Shown: positions 6,043-13,387, counted from the stretch's first letter. The stretch is DNA of 13,626 nt from an uncultured Gammaproteobacteria bacterium (GCA_913043075.1 CAJWLI010000016.1:1-13626), one strand, 5' to 3'. Numbers and translations are program-made. Notes: generated by a model from the sequence alone, not told the origin.

Positions 6043-6672
6043 CTAACGCAATCCCTCTGGCTCTCCCGCTCCGAGACGAATTTTTTTTGGTTTTGGCCTG
6101 GGGCTGCTAAAAGCTGCGTAGGAATGGTTAACTTCGCTGTGATGTTGCTCGTCTGCTCTCACCCTGATTATCAGATCGGACAATCGGGCGCCGGTGCCCA
6201 TACCATAATAGTCGATCGCGAGTTTTGGTGCAGGCACGTTCTCTACGTGTCCACGTTCTACCAGCGCTAAATAATCTGTATAACTTTTCACGGCTTCTTC
6301 TTCGAAAAGGGCTACCATTTTGTGCGCTGTCTTGTAATCCACAACGTACAGGACGAAATAAAAAGCCATAAAGAAAAACTGTGCAATCAAAACTAAATAT
6401 CTCTCCAGCAAATTAGGCTGAGCTATTTCAATAAAGAACATGAGATGCATCCGCTCGTTTTCCGCCTCAGCAAGCATCTCCCTGATTTCTGGGCCATATC
6501 CTGTCTTCATTTTCCTGAGGCTCTTCATGTGCAGCAACATCCCGGCTACGATTCCAGGAACCCCAGCTATAGTTTCTAACACTACGGCTCTGTGCCCGTA
6601 GCGTTTAGCGAAAAAGGTGTCAGCAAAGAATCTAAAAAAACTTGTTAAGGACTTTGCAATAAAAAATCTCAT
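6043..6672 (-). CDS. aox: Alternative oxidase (di-iron ubiquinol oxidase)
   Basis: 209 residues. All signature blocks are present in order: LETIAGVPG (E33), AEAENERMHLMFFIE (E73, H76), a hydrophobic stretch near 92-111 (LVLIAQFFFMAFYFVLYVV), FEEEAVKSYTDYL (124-126) and ADEQHHSEVNHSYA (E175, H178). These supply the four Glu and two His that bind the di-iron centre. The enzyme oxidises ubiquinol with four-electron reduction of O2 to water at the inner-membrane surface without pumping protons, and is insensitive to cyanide and NO. The protein is bacterial in size, without an organelle presequence; the last 20 residues form a Pro/Lys-rich tail. No clear ribosome site precedes the ATG. It stands alone, diverging from the SDR gene across 233 bases. 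Confidence 0.94.
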   Translation of the reverse strand: MRFFIAKSLTSFFRFFADTFFAKRYGHRAVVLETIAGVPGIVAGMLLHMKSLRKMKTGYGPEIREMLAEAENERMHLMFFIEIAQPNLLERYLVLIAQFFFMAFYFVLYVVDYKTAHKMVALFEEEAVKSYTDYLALVERGHVENVPAPKLAIDYYGMGTGARLSDLIIRVRADEQHHSEVNHSYAAFSSPRPKPKKIRLGAGEPEGLR

Positions 6673-6848
6673 TTTGCTGTACGACGCTCTACTTAAATTA
6701 ATTCTAATCGACCAAAGTTACGATGGGGTTCAGGGATTGGATTATTGTTGGAGGTTGAGCATCTGGTGAACAAACTTATGAGTTACATTAGAGAGTCGAG
6801 AGCTCCCTGAAAGACTAAAGATAGTTGGGTATGTTAAGTCCCGCAAAT

Positions 6849-6876
6849 CTGACGCAAGATCACGTTGTTTTATAGA
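6849..6876 (+). promoter_or_regulatory. Possible sigma-70 promoter of the SDR gene
   Basis: CTGACG (6849-6854) and TATAGA (6871-6876) are 16 bases apart, giving a short leader before the ATG at 6906. The -35 match is partial. The rest of the divergent region 6673-6905 shows no ORF and no other clear element. Confidence 0.3.
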
Positions 6877-6905
6877 ATCCAACAAGACATAGGAAAAGAC
6901 AAAGA

Positions 6906-7904
6906 ATGAAAAATACAGATACCTTAGATTTCACTGGACAGGTCGCGATTATCACTGGAGCCGGGAGGGGCCTAGGACGGCAGCATGCTCTCCTTCTGGC
7001 TTCGAGAGGATGCAAGGTTTTAATAAACGATCTGGGGGGGGCTTATGACGGCAGGGGTGGTGTTGAGTCAAAAGTGGCTGACGCTGTAGTCGAAGAAATT
7101 AAAGCTGCAGGGGGAGAGGCGACAGCCAACTACGAATCCGTTGAGCAAGGCGAGTTGATCGTGGCGGCTGCGATCGAGGCTTATGGTCGAGCTGATATTG
7201 TCGTGAATAACGCCGGGATATTAACGCCTGAGGTTTGGTCTGAGCTAACTTTAGAATCATGGCAGCGCACTATCGATATAAATTTAACGGGTGTTTTCAG
7301 TGTTATGAAAGCTGTGTGGCCAATCTTCGTTAAGCAAGAATATGGACGCTCGATTATGACATGTTCTCCAGCCATGTACGGCGCTGGAGTAGCCGCCTAC
7401 GCTGCTAGCAAAGCTGGCCTTATCGGTCTTGCGAATTCGCTCCAGTTTGAAGCTCTAAAGTTAAAATTAGACATAAAGTGCAACATTCTGATTCCACAAG
7501 CGGAAACTAGGATGACCCAGGACTTTGCGGCTTCTGTTAATCAGCGTCGAGAGCAGCAAGGCAAATCGTTGCCTCCGAGTCCTCCTAGGGCACTTATGGA
7601 CCGACTCTCCCCAGACAAGGTTTCAGCGATGGTAGCCTGGCTGGCTCACCCAAATTGCCAAGCTAAGGCAAACATTTACGAAGCAGGAGGTGGATACTTT
7701 GCTCGCTTAAATTGGGCGAGATCTAAACCTTTATTTGCCGTTGAGAAAGAAGATATTTATAAGGCACCTAAACCAGAGGACATAAGAGACGGCAAAGAAA
7801 CTCTCGCCGATTTCAAAAACGGCGACATGCCAAACTCGGGTGATGGCACCATGGGCGGACCATCTGCTTTAGAGCAGGTTCTTAATCACTTAAAGTCGGT
7901 TTAG
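6906..7904 (+). CDS. SDR oxidoreductase resembling the (3R)-hydroxyacyl-CoA dehydrogenase domain of peroxisomal MFE-2
   Basis: 332 residues, longer than a classical SDR (about 250). The Rossmann motif TGAGRGLGRQHA (17-28) and NDLGG (41-45) match the 17-beta-HSD type 4 / MFE-2 dehydrogenase subgroup. NNAG (101-104), N126, S154 and the catalytic Y165-x-x-x-K169 are intact. A C-terminal extension with YEAGGGYFARLNWAR resembles the family's segment after the core, then a Gly-rich tail. Probable reaction: NAD(H)-dependent oxidation or reduction at the 3-hydroxyacyl-CoA level in beta-oxidation; a steroid or other hydroxyl substrate is possible. AGGA lies 11 bases before the ATG. A run of eight G lies in the codons of NDLGG. 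It is separated from the kinase gene by 111 bases. Confidence 0.88.
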   Translation: MKNTDTLDFTGQVAIITGAGRGLGRQHALLLASRGCKVLINDLGGAYDGRGGVESKVADAVVEEIKAAGGEATANYESVEQGELIVAAAIEAYGRADIVVNNAGILTPEVWSELTLESWQRTIDINLTGVFSVMKAVWPIFVKQEYGRSIMTCSPAMYGAGVAAYAASKAGLIGLANSLQFEALKLKLDIKCNILIPQAETRMTQDFAASVNQRREQQGKSLPPSPPRALMDRLSPDKVSAMVAWLAHPNCQAKANIYEAGGGYFARLNWARSKPLFAVEKEDIYKAPKPEDIRDGKETLADFKNGDMPNSGDGTMGGPSALEQVLNHLKSV

Positions 7905-8015
7905 CTGAGCTTTGAGAAGCAATCTCTAAAGATCAAAAAGAAAAAGCGGGGGCTCATTGGTCAAAAGACTATGCTTTAGTAACTTTATGAGATACAAAAG
8001 TGCTGAGGATTCTTT

Positions 8016-8978
8016 ATGTCGTATTTGGAAACACAAAAGCTTTTAGAGAGCAAGATATTTCTTGAGGATACCGATGCGCCGCTTCCGGAAGCTCTTAACC
8101 AAAAAACACGCTACGCTTTTTTCTCTGCTCTCGCCAAGGGAGGTAAGTCCGTTATCACGTCATGCAGGGATCTGCACCTCGGAAGAACGGTCTGCTATAA
8201 AACGTTGCGTTCTGAATTTCAAAATAACCCCATAGAGAAAAAACGCTTACTTCGCGAGGCTCGAATCTCAGCATTGCTTCAGCATCCAAACACCATACCA
8301 ACATACGAAATTGGACGGGACAATCAAGGTAATTACTTTTTTACAATGAAGTTAGTGCGTGGTTATACGCTGAGAGAATTACTCAATTATCGGGAAAGGT
8401 ATGACCTTTCCCAACTCCTCGGTGTTGTTATTCAGATTGCTAACGCCCTAGCTTATGCCCATTCTGCAGGTGTGCTGCACAGAGACGTTAAACCAGATAA
8501 TATTCTCGTTGGTCCCTACGGAGAGGTGCTTTTGTTAGATTGGGGAATGGCGAAGGTTTGGTCTAAAAGCCCTAACAGCCTTTCTGAGGAAAACGAGACA
8601 AATGAAGTAGATGGTCTGGTCAACATGACCGGGGAGGGAAAACTTCAAGGCACGGTGATGTATATGTCCCCTGAACAAATTGATCGTGACGTGAATATTG
8701 GTTTTCAAGCTGACATATATAGCCTAGGCGCTGTGCTTTACGAGGTTTTAACTGGGGAGACGCCTTTTAAGGGGAAAATTGTTAGAGAACTACTTGATGA
8801 TATTCGATTCAGAAATCCAGATGATCCAAAGGCTGTTGGAAGAGGGGCGGTGGCCTCCGATTTAATTGCTGACCTAACAATGCGGTGTCTCAAGAAAAAA
8901 CCGTTAGAGCGCCCGAAGTCTCTTGACGAAATCATAAGAACTTTGAAAGAGGATCAGCCAATGGTTGCTCAGTCTTGA
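8016..8978 (+). CDS. Cytosolic Hanks-type serine/threonine protein kinase
   Basis: 320 residues, essentially one kinase domain (about 30-312). Visible motifs: a degenerate glycine loop AKGGKSV (40-46, lacking the usual first and third Gly), catalytic Lys in VCYKTL (K62), helix C Glu (E81 in LLREARIS), HRDVKPDN (155-162), DWG in place of DFG (175-177, common in bacteria), SPEQ (218-221) for the APE motif, and QADIYSLG (231-238). The activation segment is long and acidic (about 183-210). No membrane segment or sensor domain, so regulation must come from the short N-terminus or a partner. The ATG has GAGG eight bases upstream. A PP2C phosphatase gene follows after 53 bases, giving a kinase-phosphatase pair. 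Substrates are not apparent. Confidence 0.95.
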   Translation: MSYLETQKLLESKIFLEDTDAPLPEALNQKTRYAFFSALAKGGKSVITSCRDLHLGRTVCYKTLRSEFQNNPIEKKRLLREARISALLQHPNTIPTYEIGRDNQGNYFFTMKLVRGYTLRELLNYRERYDLSQLLGVVIQIANALAYAHSAGVLHRDVKPDNILVGPYGEVLLLDWGMAKVWSKSPNSLSEENETNEVDGLVNMTGEGKLQGTVMYMSPEQIDRDVNIGFQADIYSLGAVLYEVLTGETPFKGKIVRELLDDIRFRNPDDPKAVGRGAVASDLIADLTMRCLKKKPLERPKSLDEIIRTLKEDQPMVAQS

Positions 8979-9031
8979 GAAGTAATAAGCACAAGACCCT
9001 TTAGCCGTTAAATTTTTTCGGGGAGCCTCCC

Positions 9032-9829
9032 TTGCCGCCAATAAATACGGACCACCTAAAAGATATTGAAAACCAATTAGCTGCGTCAAGAACCCTAGAA
9101 AAATATCAATTTTCTTCCTGTTCGAGGACCCACATTGGTTTGGTGCGCAAAAAAAACGAAGACGCTCTTTATGTCGATGAAAAGCAGGGTCTTTGGCTTG
9201 TAGCTGACGGAATAGGAGGGATAAAAGACGGCGATCTAGCTAGCTCAGCTGTCGTAGACAACTTAAGAAGTTTTAAACGGCTAGAGACTTTGAGCGAGAG
9301 TATTAGAGACATTGAGGCAAGGTTTCGTCTAGCGAATATAGCGTGCAGAGTAATGTTCGAAAAACGAGTAATAGGAAGCACAGTCGCTGCAATGCTTAAT
9401 TTTGAGTCCATTGTTGTTTTCCTTTGGGCGGGTGATAGTAGAATATATCGCTTTAGGGGCGGTTCTTTGACGCTAATGACCACCGACCACAATCTTGCGC
9501 AAGAGCGAGTAAGGCGGGGCGAAATCTCTCAGGATAAGGCTCAGTTGCTTTCAACATCAAACATTTTAACGAGAGCAATCGGTGTTCATCAAAATCTCAG
9601 GGTTGATATGGACTTTGCGCCCCTTGAGCCTCACGACCGCTATTTAATATGCACAGACGGACTCTACAAAGAGTTAACATTACCGGACATAGCGAAATCA
9701 TTGAAAAATCAAACGATTGAATTAGCTCTCGAAGAATTGACCGATGAAGCCTTGAGAAAAGGCGCAAAGGATAATCTTTCTGCGGTTATTATCGAAGTCA
9801 GCTCAAATAAAATTGACAATACTGTCTAA
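9032..9829 (+). CDS. PP2C-family (PPM) serine/threonine phosphatase
   Basis: 265 residues, the usual bacterial single-domain size. Metal and catalytic motifs are all present: RKKNEDAL (39-46), VADGIGG (57-63), GSTVAAML (115-122), AGDSRIY (133-139), CTDGLY (207-212) and KDNLSAVIIE (246-255). Mn/Mg-dependent dephosphorylation of phospho-Ser/Thr is expected, most likely reversing the upstream kinase. The start is TTG, supported by GGGAG six bases upstream; no early ATG exists. It has a roughly 25-residue N-terminal extension before the domain and no membrane segment. T6SS-type PppA was considered, but no secretion or FHA genes are in the window. Confidence 0.94.
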   Translation: MPPINTDHLKDIENQLAASRTLEKYQFSSCSRTHIGLVRKKNEDALYVDEKQGLWLVADGIGGIKDGDLASSAVVDNLRSFKRLETLSESIRDIEARFRLANIACRVMFEKRVIGSTVAAMLNFESIVVFLWAGDSRIYRFRGGSLTLMTTDHNLAQERVRRGEISQDKAQLLSTSNILTRAIGVHQNLRVDMDFAPLEPHDRYLICTDGLYKELTLPDIAKSLKNQTIELALEELTDEALRKGAKDNLSAVIIEVSSNKIDNTV

Positions 9830-9856
9830 TTAGTCGCTTTATTTCGAGTTTTTCTA

Positions 9857-9886
9857 TCTGGACTTACGATCCAGAATCTTATTTTA
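9857..9886 (+). terminator. Possible weak terminator between convergent genes
   Basis: TCTGGA (9857-9862) and TCCAGA (9870-9875) form a 6-bp stem with a 7-base loop, followed on the plus strand by a T-rich ATCTTATTTTA. It lies 28 bases after the phosphatase stop and 11 before the convergent DUF2007 gene's end. The stem is short and the T-tract interrupted. Confidence 0.4.
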
Positions 9887-9896
9887 GTAATTAGAA

Positions 9897-10199
9897 TTAG
9901 CAGGGTTCATGGCAAAGCCAGCAAAAATCGAATGTCGGCGGGTTAGTTTCTTGGCAGGAATTACATATCCATTCAGCTCTCTCGGGCTGCTTTAGTATTT
10001 CGTTGATTCGCTTAGAGGCGCCGGGGGCTTTGTCATCGCGTATCACCCACAGCTCTACCCAGGTCTCACCAGGAGCTATTTCTCCTGTTGCTCCGCCCAA
10101 AATGTCATTCCGAATCTCTGTTTCTATTCCGAGTTCGTTTAACGCGCTGGACATGCTGCAAAGCACGATGGGGTTAGGGTGAGAATATACTAGCTTCAT
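9897..10199 (-). CDS. DUF2007 domain protein with C-terminal zinc ribbon
   Basis: 100 residues. The N-terminal 55 residues (MKLVYSHPNP, then GIETEIRND, GGATGE, TWVELWV) match the DUF2007 putative signal-transducing domain, a small alpha/beta fold related to PII-like proteins. The C-terminus WICNSCQETNP ... FDFCWLCHEP has four Cys in two CxxC pairs (C79, C82, C93, C96), a RanBP2-type or rubredoxin-like zinc ribbon. The ATG lacks a good ribosome site and follows the stop of a possible 32-residue ORF by six bases, so translational coupling is possible. It lies downstream of a classical SDR on the same strand and converges on the phosphatase gene. Confidence 0.85.
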   Translation of the reverse strand: MKLVYSHPNPIVLCSMSSALNELGIETEIRNDILGGATGEIAPGETWVELWVIRDDKAPGASKRINEILKQPERAEWICNSCQETNPPTFDFCWLCHEPC

Positions 10200-10205
10200 A
10201 AAAGT

Positions 10206-10304
10206 TTAGAGGGCCTTGATTTCCTCATCTAAATTGTTGCAATGCCATTCCAGAAGGTCCCTTTCAGGAGATTGTTTAGGGTTCTCTTGAAAATTTAAAA
10301 GCAT
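10206..10304 (-). CDS. Possible 32-residue small ORF between the SDR and DUF2007 genes
   Basis: The frame starts at ATG 10304 and encodes MLLNFQENPKQSPERDLLEW followed by an acidic amphipathic tail ending EEIKAL. It ends six bases before the DUF2007 ATG and lies in the same frame as the upstream SDR, which stops eight codons before this ATG. No ribosome site is visible. The polar composition and tight spacing favour a leader or small protein; a chance frame remains quite possible. Confidence 0.35.
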   Translation of the reverse strand: MLLNFQENPKQSPERDLLEWHCNNLDEEIKAL

Positions 10305-10328
10305 TGAGAAATAAGGTATTGGATGATC

Positions 10329-11099
10329 TTATGCCGCCGTAAAGCCTCCGTCAGAGAGAAACACAGCTCCTGAACAGTTCGCTGATTCATCGGATCCGAG
10401 GAAGAGTGCCAGATTTGCAATGTCTTCGTTCGTTGAATATTTCTGCATTGGAATCATCTGAGAGATAATATTCTGTCTTAACGCCTCTGGATCACTCGGG
10501 TTTAATTGCTCTTCTAAAGATCTCATCATTCTATTGTCCACCGGGCCTGGAGCTAGCGCGTTTACTCGCACGTTGTATTGGCCATTTTCAATGCATGCTG
10601 TTTTTACCATTCCATTTACAGCATGTTTGCTTGCGATATAGGGCAGTTGGCCATTAAACCCTACCACCCCGCCGCCTGATGAAACCGCGATGAAGGAACC
10701 ACTTCTTTGTTTTTGCATCAATGGTATCGAATGCTTCATGTAAAGCCAGATACCTACAACATTCACGGATAGAAATTCGTTGAACTCATCCACGGTAAAC
10801 TCCGTCAGAGGTTTAACGACCCCCTCCGTGCCTGCGTTAGCCAATACAATATCTAGTGAACCAAACTGGTCATTAGCAAAATGTACCGCATTTCGAATTT
10901 CCTTCTCATCCTTGGAATTAGCAACGATCGTTCTCAGCTTTGATTTGTCGTCAAAAGATTCCATTAAATCTTGAAGTTTATTTTCTGACCTTCCAACCAT
11001 TACGATGTTAGCGCCCTCTGAGTGATAAAGTTTACAGGTTGCAGCTCCAATAGCACCGGTTGCGCCAGATATAACCGCTGTTTTGTTCTCTAGTCTCAT
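10329..11099 (-). CDS. Classical SDR family oxidoreductase
   Basis: 256 residues, standard length. Visible: cofactor loop SGATGAIG (11-18), VGRSENK after strand 2 (R37 suggests NADP(H) preference), NAG (88-90), N113, catalytic S140/S141 and Y154-x-x-x-K158, then NALAPGPVDN and the C-terminal GAVFLSDGGFTAA typical of FabG-like SDRs. The substrate cannot be assigned; 3-oxoacyl or alcohol/ketone reduction is likely. The ribosome site is weak. It is first in a minus-strand group with the 32-residue ORF and the DUF2007 gene. Confidence 0.9.
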   Translation of the reverse strand: MRLENKTAVISGATGAIGAATCKLYHSEGANIVMVGRSENKLQDLMESFDDKSKLRTIVANSKDEKEIRNAVHFANDQFGSLDIVLANAGTEGVVKPLTEFTVDEFNEFLSVNVVGIWLYMKHSIPLMQKQRSGSFIAVSSGGGVVGFNGQLPYIASKHAVNGMVKTACIENGQYNVRVNALAPGPVDNRMMRSLEEQLNPSDPEALRQNIISQMIPMQKYSTNEDIANLALFLGSDESANCSGAVFLSDGGFTAA

Positions 11100-11192
11100 A
11101 TCTGAATATCTACTCGGTTTTTTTTCAGTTTATTTCCAACATAACAGACTATTAGACGCCTTGTTTGATCTTTTTTCTAGAGATAAAGAGAA

Positions 11193-11357
11193 ATGATCTC
11201 GTTTCGTCTAGATATAAAAACCCGGACGAAAGCTATAGAAAATGGGTTTCATCAATTCGAAAACGAAAACTTCAAAAAGGGCGATTTCCGGAAATTAGAT
11301 AATCTAAGAGAATTAGAAAATGACAAACAAACGGCTTTCAGGGTAGGTAAAAGATAA
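11193..11357 (+). CDS. Possible 54-residue charged small protein
   Basis: An uninterrupted ATG-to-TAA frame starting MISFRLDIKTRTKAIENGFH and continuing with many K, E, N, D and R residues and few hydrophobics, ending in RVGKR. AAAGAGA lies immediately before the ATG, close but usable as a ribosome site. No family is recognised. The start codon sits in the loop of a predicted hairpin (GAGA/TCTC with outer CTAGA/TCTAG, 11178-11212). It ends 44 bases before the dioxygenase gene on the same strand. It fills most of the otherwise empty 302-base divergent interval. It could still be chance coding in AT-rich DNA. Confidence 0.4.
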   Translation: MISFRLDIKTRTKAIENGFHQFENENFKKGDFRKLDNLRELENDKQTAFRVGKR

Positions 11358-11401
11358 TATAAAATGGTAACTTCCCACGAACTTTTCAAGGATAACGCCT
11401 C

Positions 11402-12232
11402 TTGCTCAGTGAAAGCCAAGTGTCAGAATTCCATAATAATGGATCGCTGATATTAGAAAATTTCAAATCAGATGAAGAGCTTGAATCTCTTCGCACAGCT
11501 ACGATGAATTTGATCTCTGATTTTGATTTAACCTCGCATACAGAGATCTTCCGTGATAGCTCCGGCCGCGATGCGACTGAGTACTTCCTATCATCTGGGG
11601 ACAAGATATCGTATTTTTTTGAATCCGGGGCCTTCGGAGAAGATGGGCTGTTAAAACTTAAACCAGAACAATGCATAAATAAACTGGGGCACGCAATGCA
11701 TGACTTGCACCCAGTCTTCGATAAATTTTCCAGAGATCCTAGGCTTGAAGAAATCTCTCGTGATATTGGCGTAACGGAGCCAGAAATCTGGCAGTCGATG
11801 TATATATTCAAGCAGCCACGGATTGGTGATCAAGTCGATTGGCATCAAGACGCAACTTTCTTTACAACTCGGCCGAACACAGTTAAAGCCTTTTGGTTCG
11901 CCGTTGATGACGCTACTCAAGAAAATGGTTGCCTGTGGGTTGCGAAAAAGTGCTCTCAACTTCGACAACAATTTATCGTAGAAAATGCCCAATCGTCTAT
12001 GAAATCGCTTGATGATGAGCCGTGGCCAGAGTTAGAGGACGCAATTCCGCTCGAGGTCTCAGCAGGATCACTTATTGTCTTCGACGGGCTTTTGCCGCAC
12101 TTCAGCTCGCCAAACACGAGTAACTTTTCACGTCACGCTTATACCTTGCACGTTGTAGACGGAGAATCCGAATACTCAAAACAAAATTGGCTTCAGCGCA
12201 AAGCCAGTTTCCCAGTCCGAGGATTTCGCTAA
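11402..12232 (+). CDS. Phytanoyl-CoA dioxygenase family protein, PHYHD1-like
   Basis: 276 residues, a full PhyH domain. The Fe(II) triad is H148-x-D150 (VDWHQDATFF) and H233 (GLLPHFSS); R244 (SRHAYTLH) would bind 2-oxoglutarate. The stretches QSMYIFKQPRIGDQVDW, ATQENGCLW and the C-terminal RHAYTLHVVDGE ... NWLQRK closely recall eukaryotic PHYHD1 rather than phytanoyl-CoA hydroxylase itself. Expected reaction: 2-oxoglutarate- and O2-dependent hydroxylation of an unknown lipid-like or small substrate. The start is TTG with AAGGA nine bases upstream. It is on the plus strand, possibly after a small ORF at 11193. Confidence 0.92.
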   Translation: MLSESQVSEFHNNGSLILENFKSDEELESLRTATMNLISDFDLTSHTEIFRDSSGRDATEYFLSSGDKISYFFESGAFGEDGLLKLKPEQCINKLGHAMHDLHPVFDKFSRDPRLEEISRDIGVTEPEIWQSMYIFKQPRIGDQVDWHQDATFFTTRPNTVKAFWFAVDDATQENGCLWVAKKCSQLRQQFIVENAQSSMKSLDDEPWPELEDAIPLEVSAGSLIVFDGLLPHFSSPNTSNFSRHAYTLHVVDGESEYSKQNWLQRKASFPVRGFR

Positions 12233-12418
12233 TTCAAAACGGGTTGGAAAGAGCTGAAGAAAGTCGGGGCCTCACCATAATTTGTTAAGTTTTTGGATAA
12301 GTTAATTGTCGAGGGAATAGTCTTTTTGAGAAGAAAAAGATTCTCGTTCTAATTATGCATTTGCCATGTTTTGTCTGTCTGGTATAGTTCGCTTCTCCGG
12401 AACAATCAAGAATATGAA
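12233..12418 (+). other. Leader region of rpmE2
   Basis: 186 bases between the dioxygenase and L31 genes. It contains an AT-rich hairpin TCTTTTT/AAAAAGA (12321-12327 with 12334-12340) that competes with GAGAA/TTCTC (12328-12332 with 12341-12345). No ORF, no clear Zur-type palindrome and no clear intrinsic terminator were seen. Confidence 0.35.
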
Positions 12419-12703
12419 ATGAAAAACGATATACATCCAGAATACAGAGAAGTTCTATTCCATGACACCAGCGTGGACAAATATTGGTTGATCCGTTCTA
12501 CAATGCAAGCCGATCAAACCAAGGAATGGACAGATGGAAATACTTATCCATACTGCCCTCTTGATGTTTCTTCCGCTTCCCATCCATTTTACACGGGAGA
12601 GCAAAGGCTCATTGATACTGGCGGAAGGGTTGAGAGATTCAGAAAGCGTTTTGGAGGCAGATCGCAACCTGCTCCTGAGAAAGAAAAAGCTCCAGCTGAG
12701 TAG
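12419..12703 (+). CDS. rpmE2: 50S ribosomal protein L31 type B
   Basis: 94 residues from the ATG at 12419 (MKNDIHPEYREVLFHDTS); an upstream in-frame ATG at 12371 would add 16 non-homologous residues. Type B signatures: KNDIHPEYR at the N-terminus, SSASHPFYTGEQ in the middle and GRVERFRKRFGG near the end. The zinc-binding CxxC pair of type A L31 is absent; only one Cys (YPYCP) remains. C- L31 paralogues replace the zinc form on the ribosome during zinc shortage and release zinc; they are classical Zur targets. No convincing Zur box was found upstream. The tail after residue 80 (SQPAPEKEKAPAE) is longer and more charged than the usual roughly 87-residue protein. Confidence 0.93.
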   Translation: MKNDIHPEYREVLFHDTSVDKYWLIRSTMQADQTKEWTDGNTYPYCPLDVSSASHPFYTGEQRLIDTGGRVERFRKRFGGRSQPAPEKEKAPAE

Positions 12704-12909
12704 TCCTGCTTAAAAAATGCCTTGGCGCTCAGGTCGGTCTCAGACGAATTGCACTGTAGATAATGTTTTAGATCTTCGAAGAATTGCGTTCCAAATTGCT
12801 AATGTAAGTTCTTAAACCGAGTTTCGATAAAGTGCCTTGATGGTAGTTTGTCTACTTGGCGTCAAATGGTTGCATTTTGGCGAGAAGTTTTGCTCTTTTC
12901 ATTCCAAGC

Positions 12910-13356
12910 CTATATTTTGTTTTTCTTCAATTCGGTTTGCAGGACTTCAAGGTTCTTCAGCCTGTGCTCTTCCATTATGGCGTTATAGTCCTTTAGATTC
13001 TCTGCCAAATTACACTGAAAACTCGACAATTCATCAGAGACATAATCAGGCCGAAGGACCAATGATGTCCGATCTAATTCCCAGTAAGTACCATTATTTT
13101 CCCAGAACTCCACTTTTCTTAGACCAATTCTCTTAATAGGGCCTGTCTTATGATTTTTTATAATGACCGTATCATTATCTACTAGAACCACGTCCCCCTT
13201 CACTTGTCTTCCGACAAACCTTAATCCCTCTATGCCAATGATAGGAAAAGTGGGGCTAGGAAGGGCCTTGCAAACAATTTGACGGCCGTCCAATGCGTCT
13301 AAGCCCCAGCTAGATTGTGTGCCTAGAAGTGCAATGATGGCCAAAATTTTTTTCAA
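12910..13356 (-). CDS. Small secreted protein of unknown function
   Basis: 148 residues from a TTG start at 13356, chosen because AGGA sits 6 bases upstream and the protein then begins with a clean signal peptide, MKKILAIIALLGTQSSWG, cleaved probably near residue 18. The mature part has LDGRQIVCK, FVGRQVKGDVVLVDNDT, a strand-rich centre with WELDRTSLVLRP, and a charged helical C-terminus. C29 and C115 could form a disulfide in the periplasm. No family is recognised. It follows the 5'-nucleotidase-type gene by 31 bases on the same strand. Confidence 0.7.
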   Translation of the reverse strand: MKKILAIIALLGTQSSWGLDALDGRQIVCKALPSPTFPIIGIEGLRFVGRQVKGDVVLVDNDTVIIKNHKTGPIKRIGLRKVEFWENNGTYWELDRTSLVLRPDYVSDELSSFQCNLAENLKDYNAIMEEHRLKNLEVLQTELKKNKI

Positions 13357-13387
13357 TTCAGGTCCTTTAATTTGGGTTGTTGCGCTC

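Noticed and set aside
5992..6270. Plus-strand frame of 92 codons
   Set aside because: Antisense to the alternative oxidase C-terminus, with no family features.
8016..9829. Type VI secretion PpkA/PppA regulatory pair
   Set aside because: The kinase has no membrane or periplasmic domain, and no FHA or secretion gene is present in the window.
11651..11992. Minus-strand frame within the dioxygenase gene (also 11386-11811)
   Set aside because: Antisense to a gene with intact catalytic motifs.
12837..13136. Plus-strand frame of 99 codons
   Set aside because: Antisense to the secreted protein at 12910-13356, which has a ribosome site and signal peptide.
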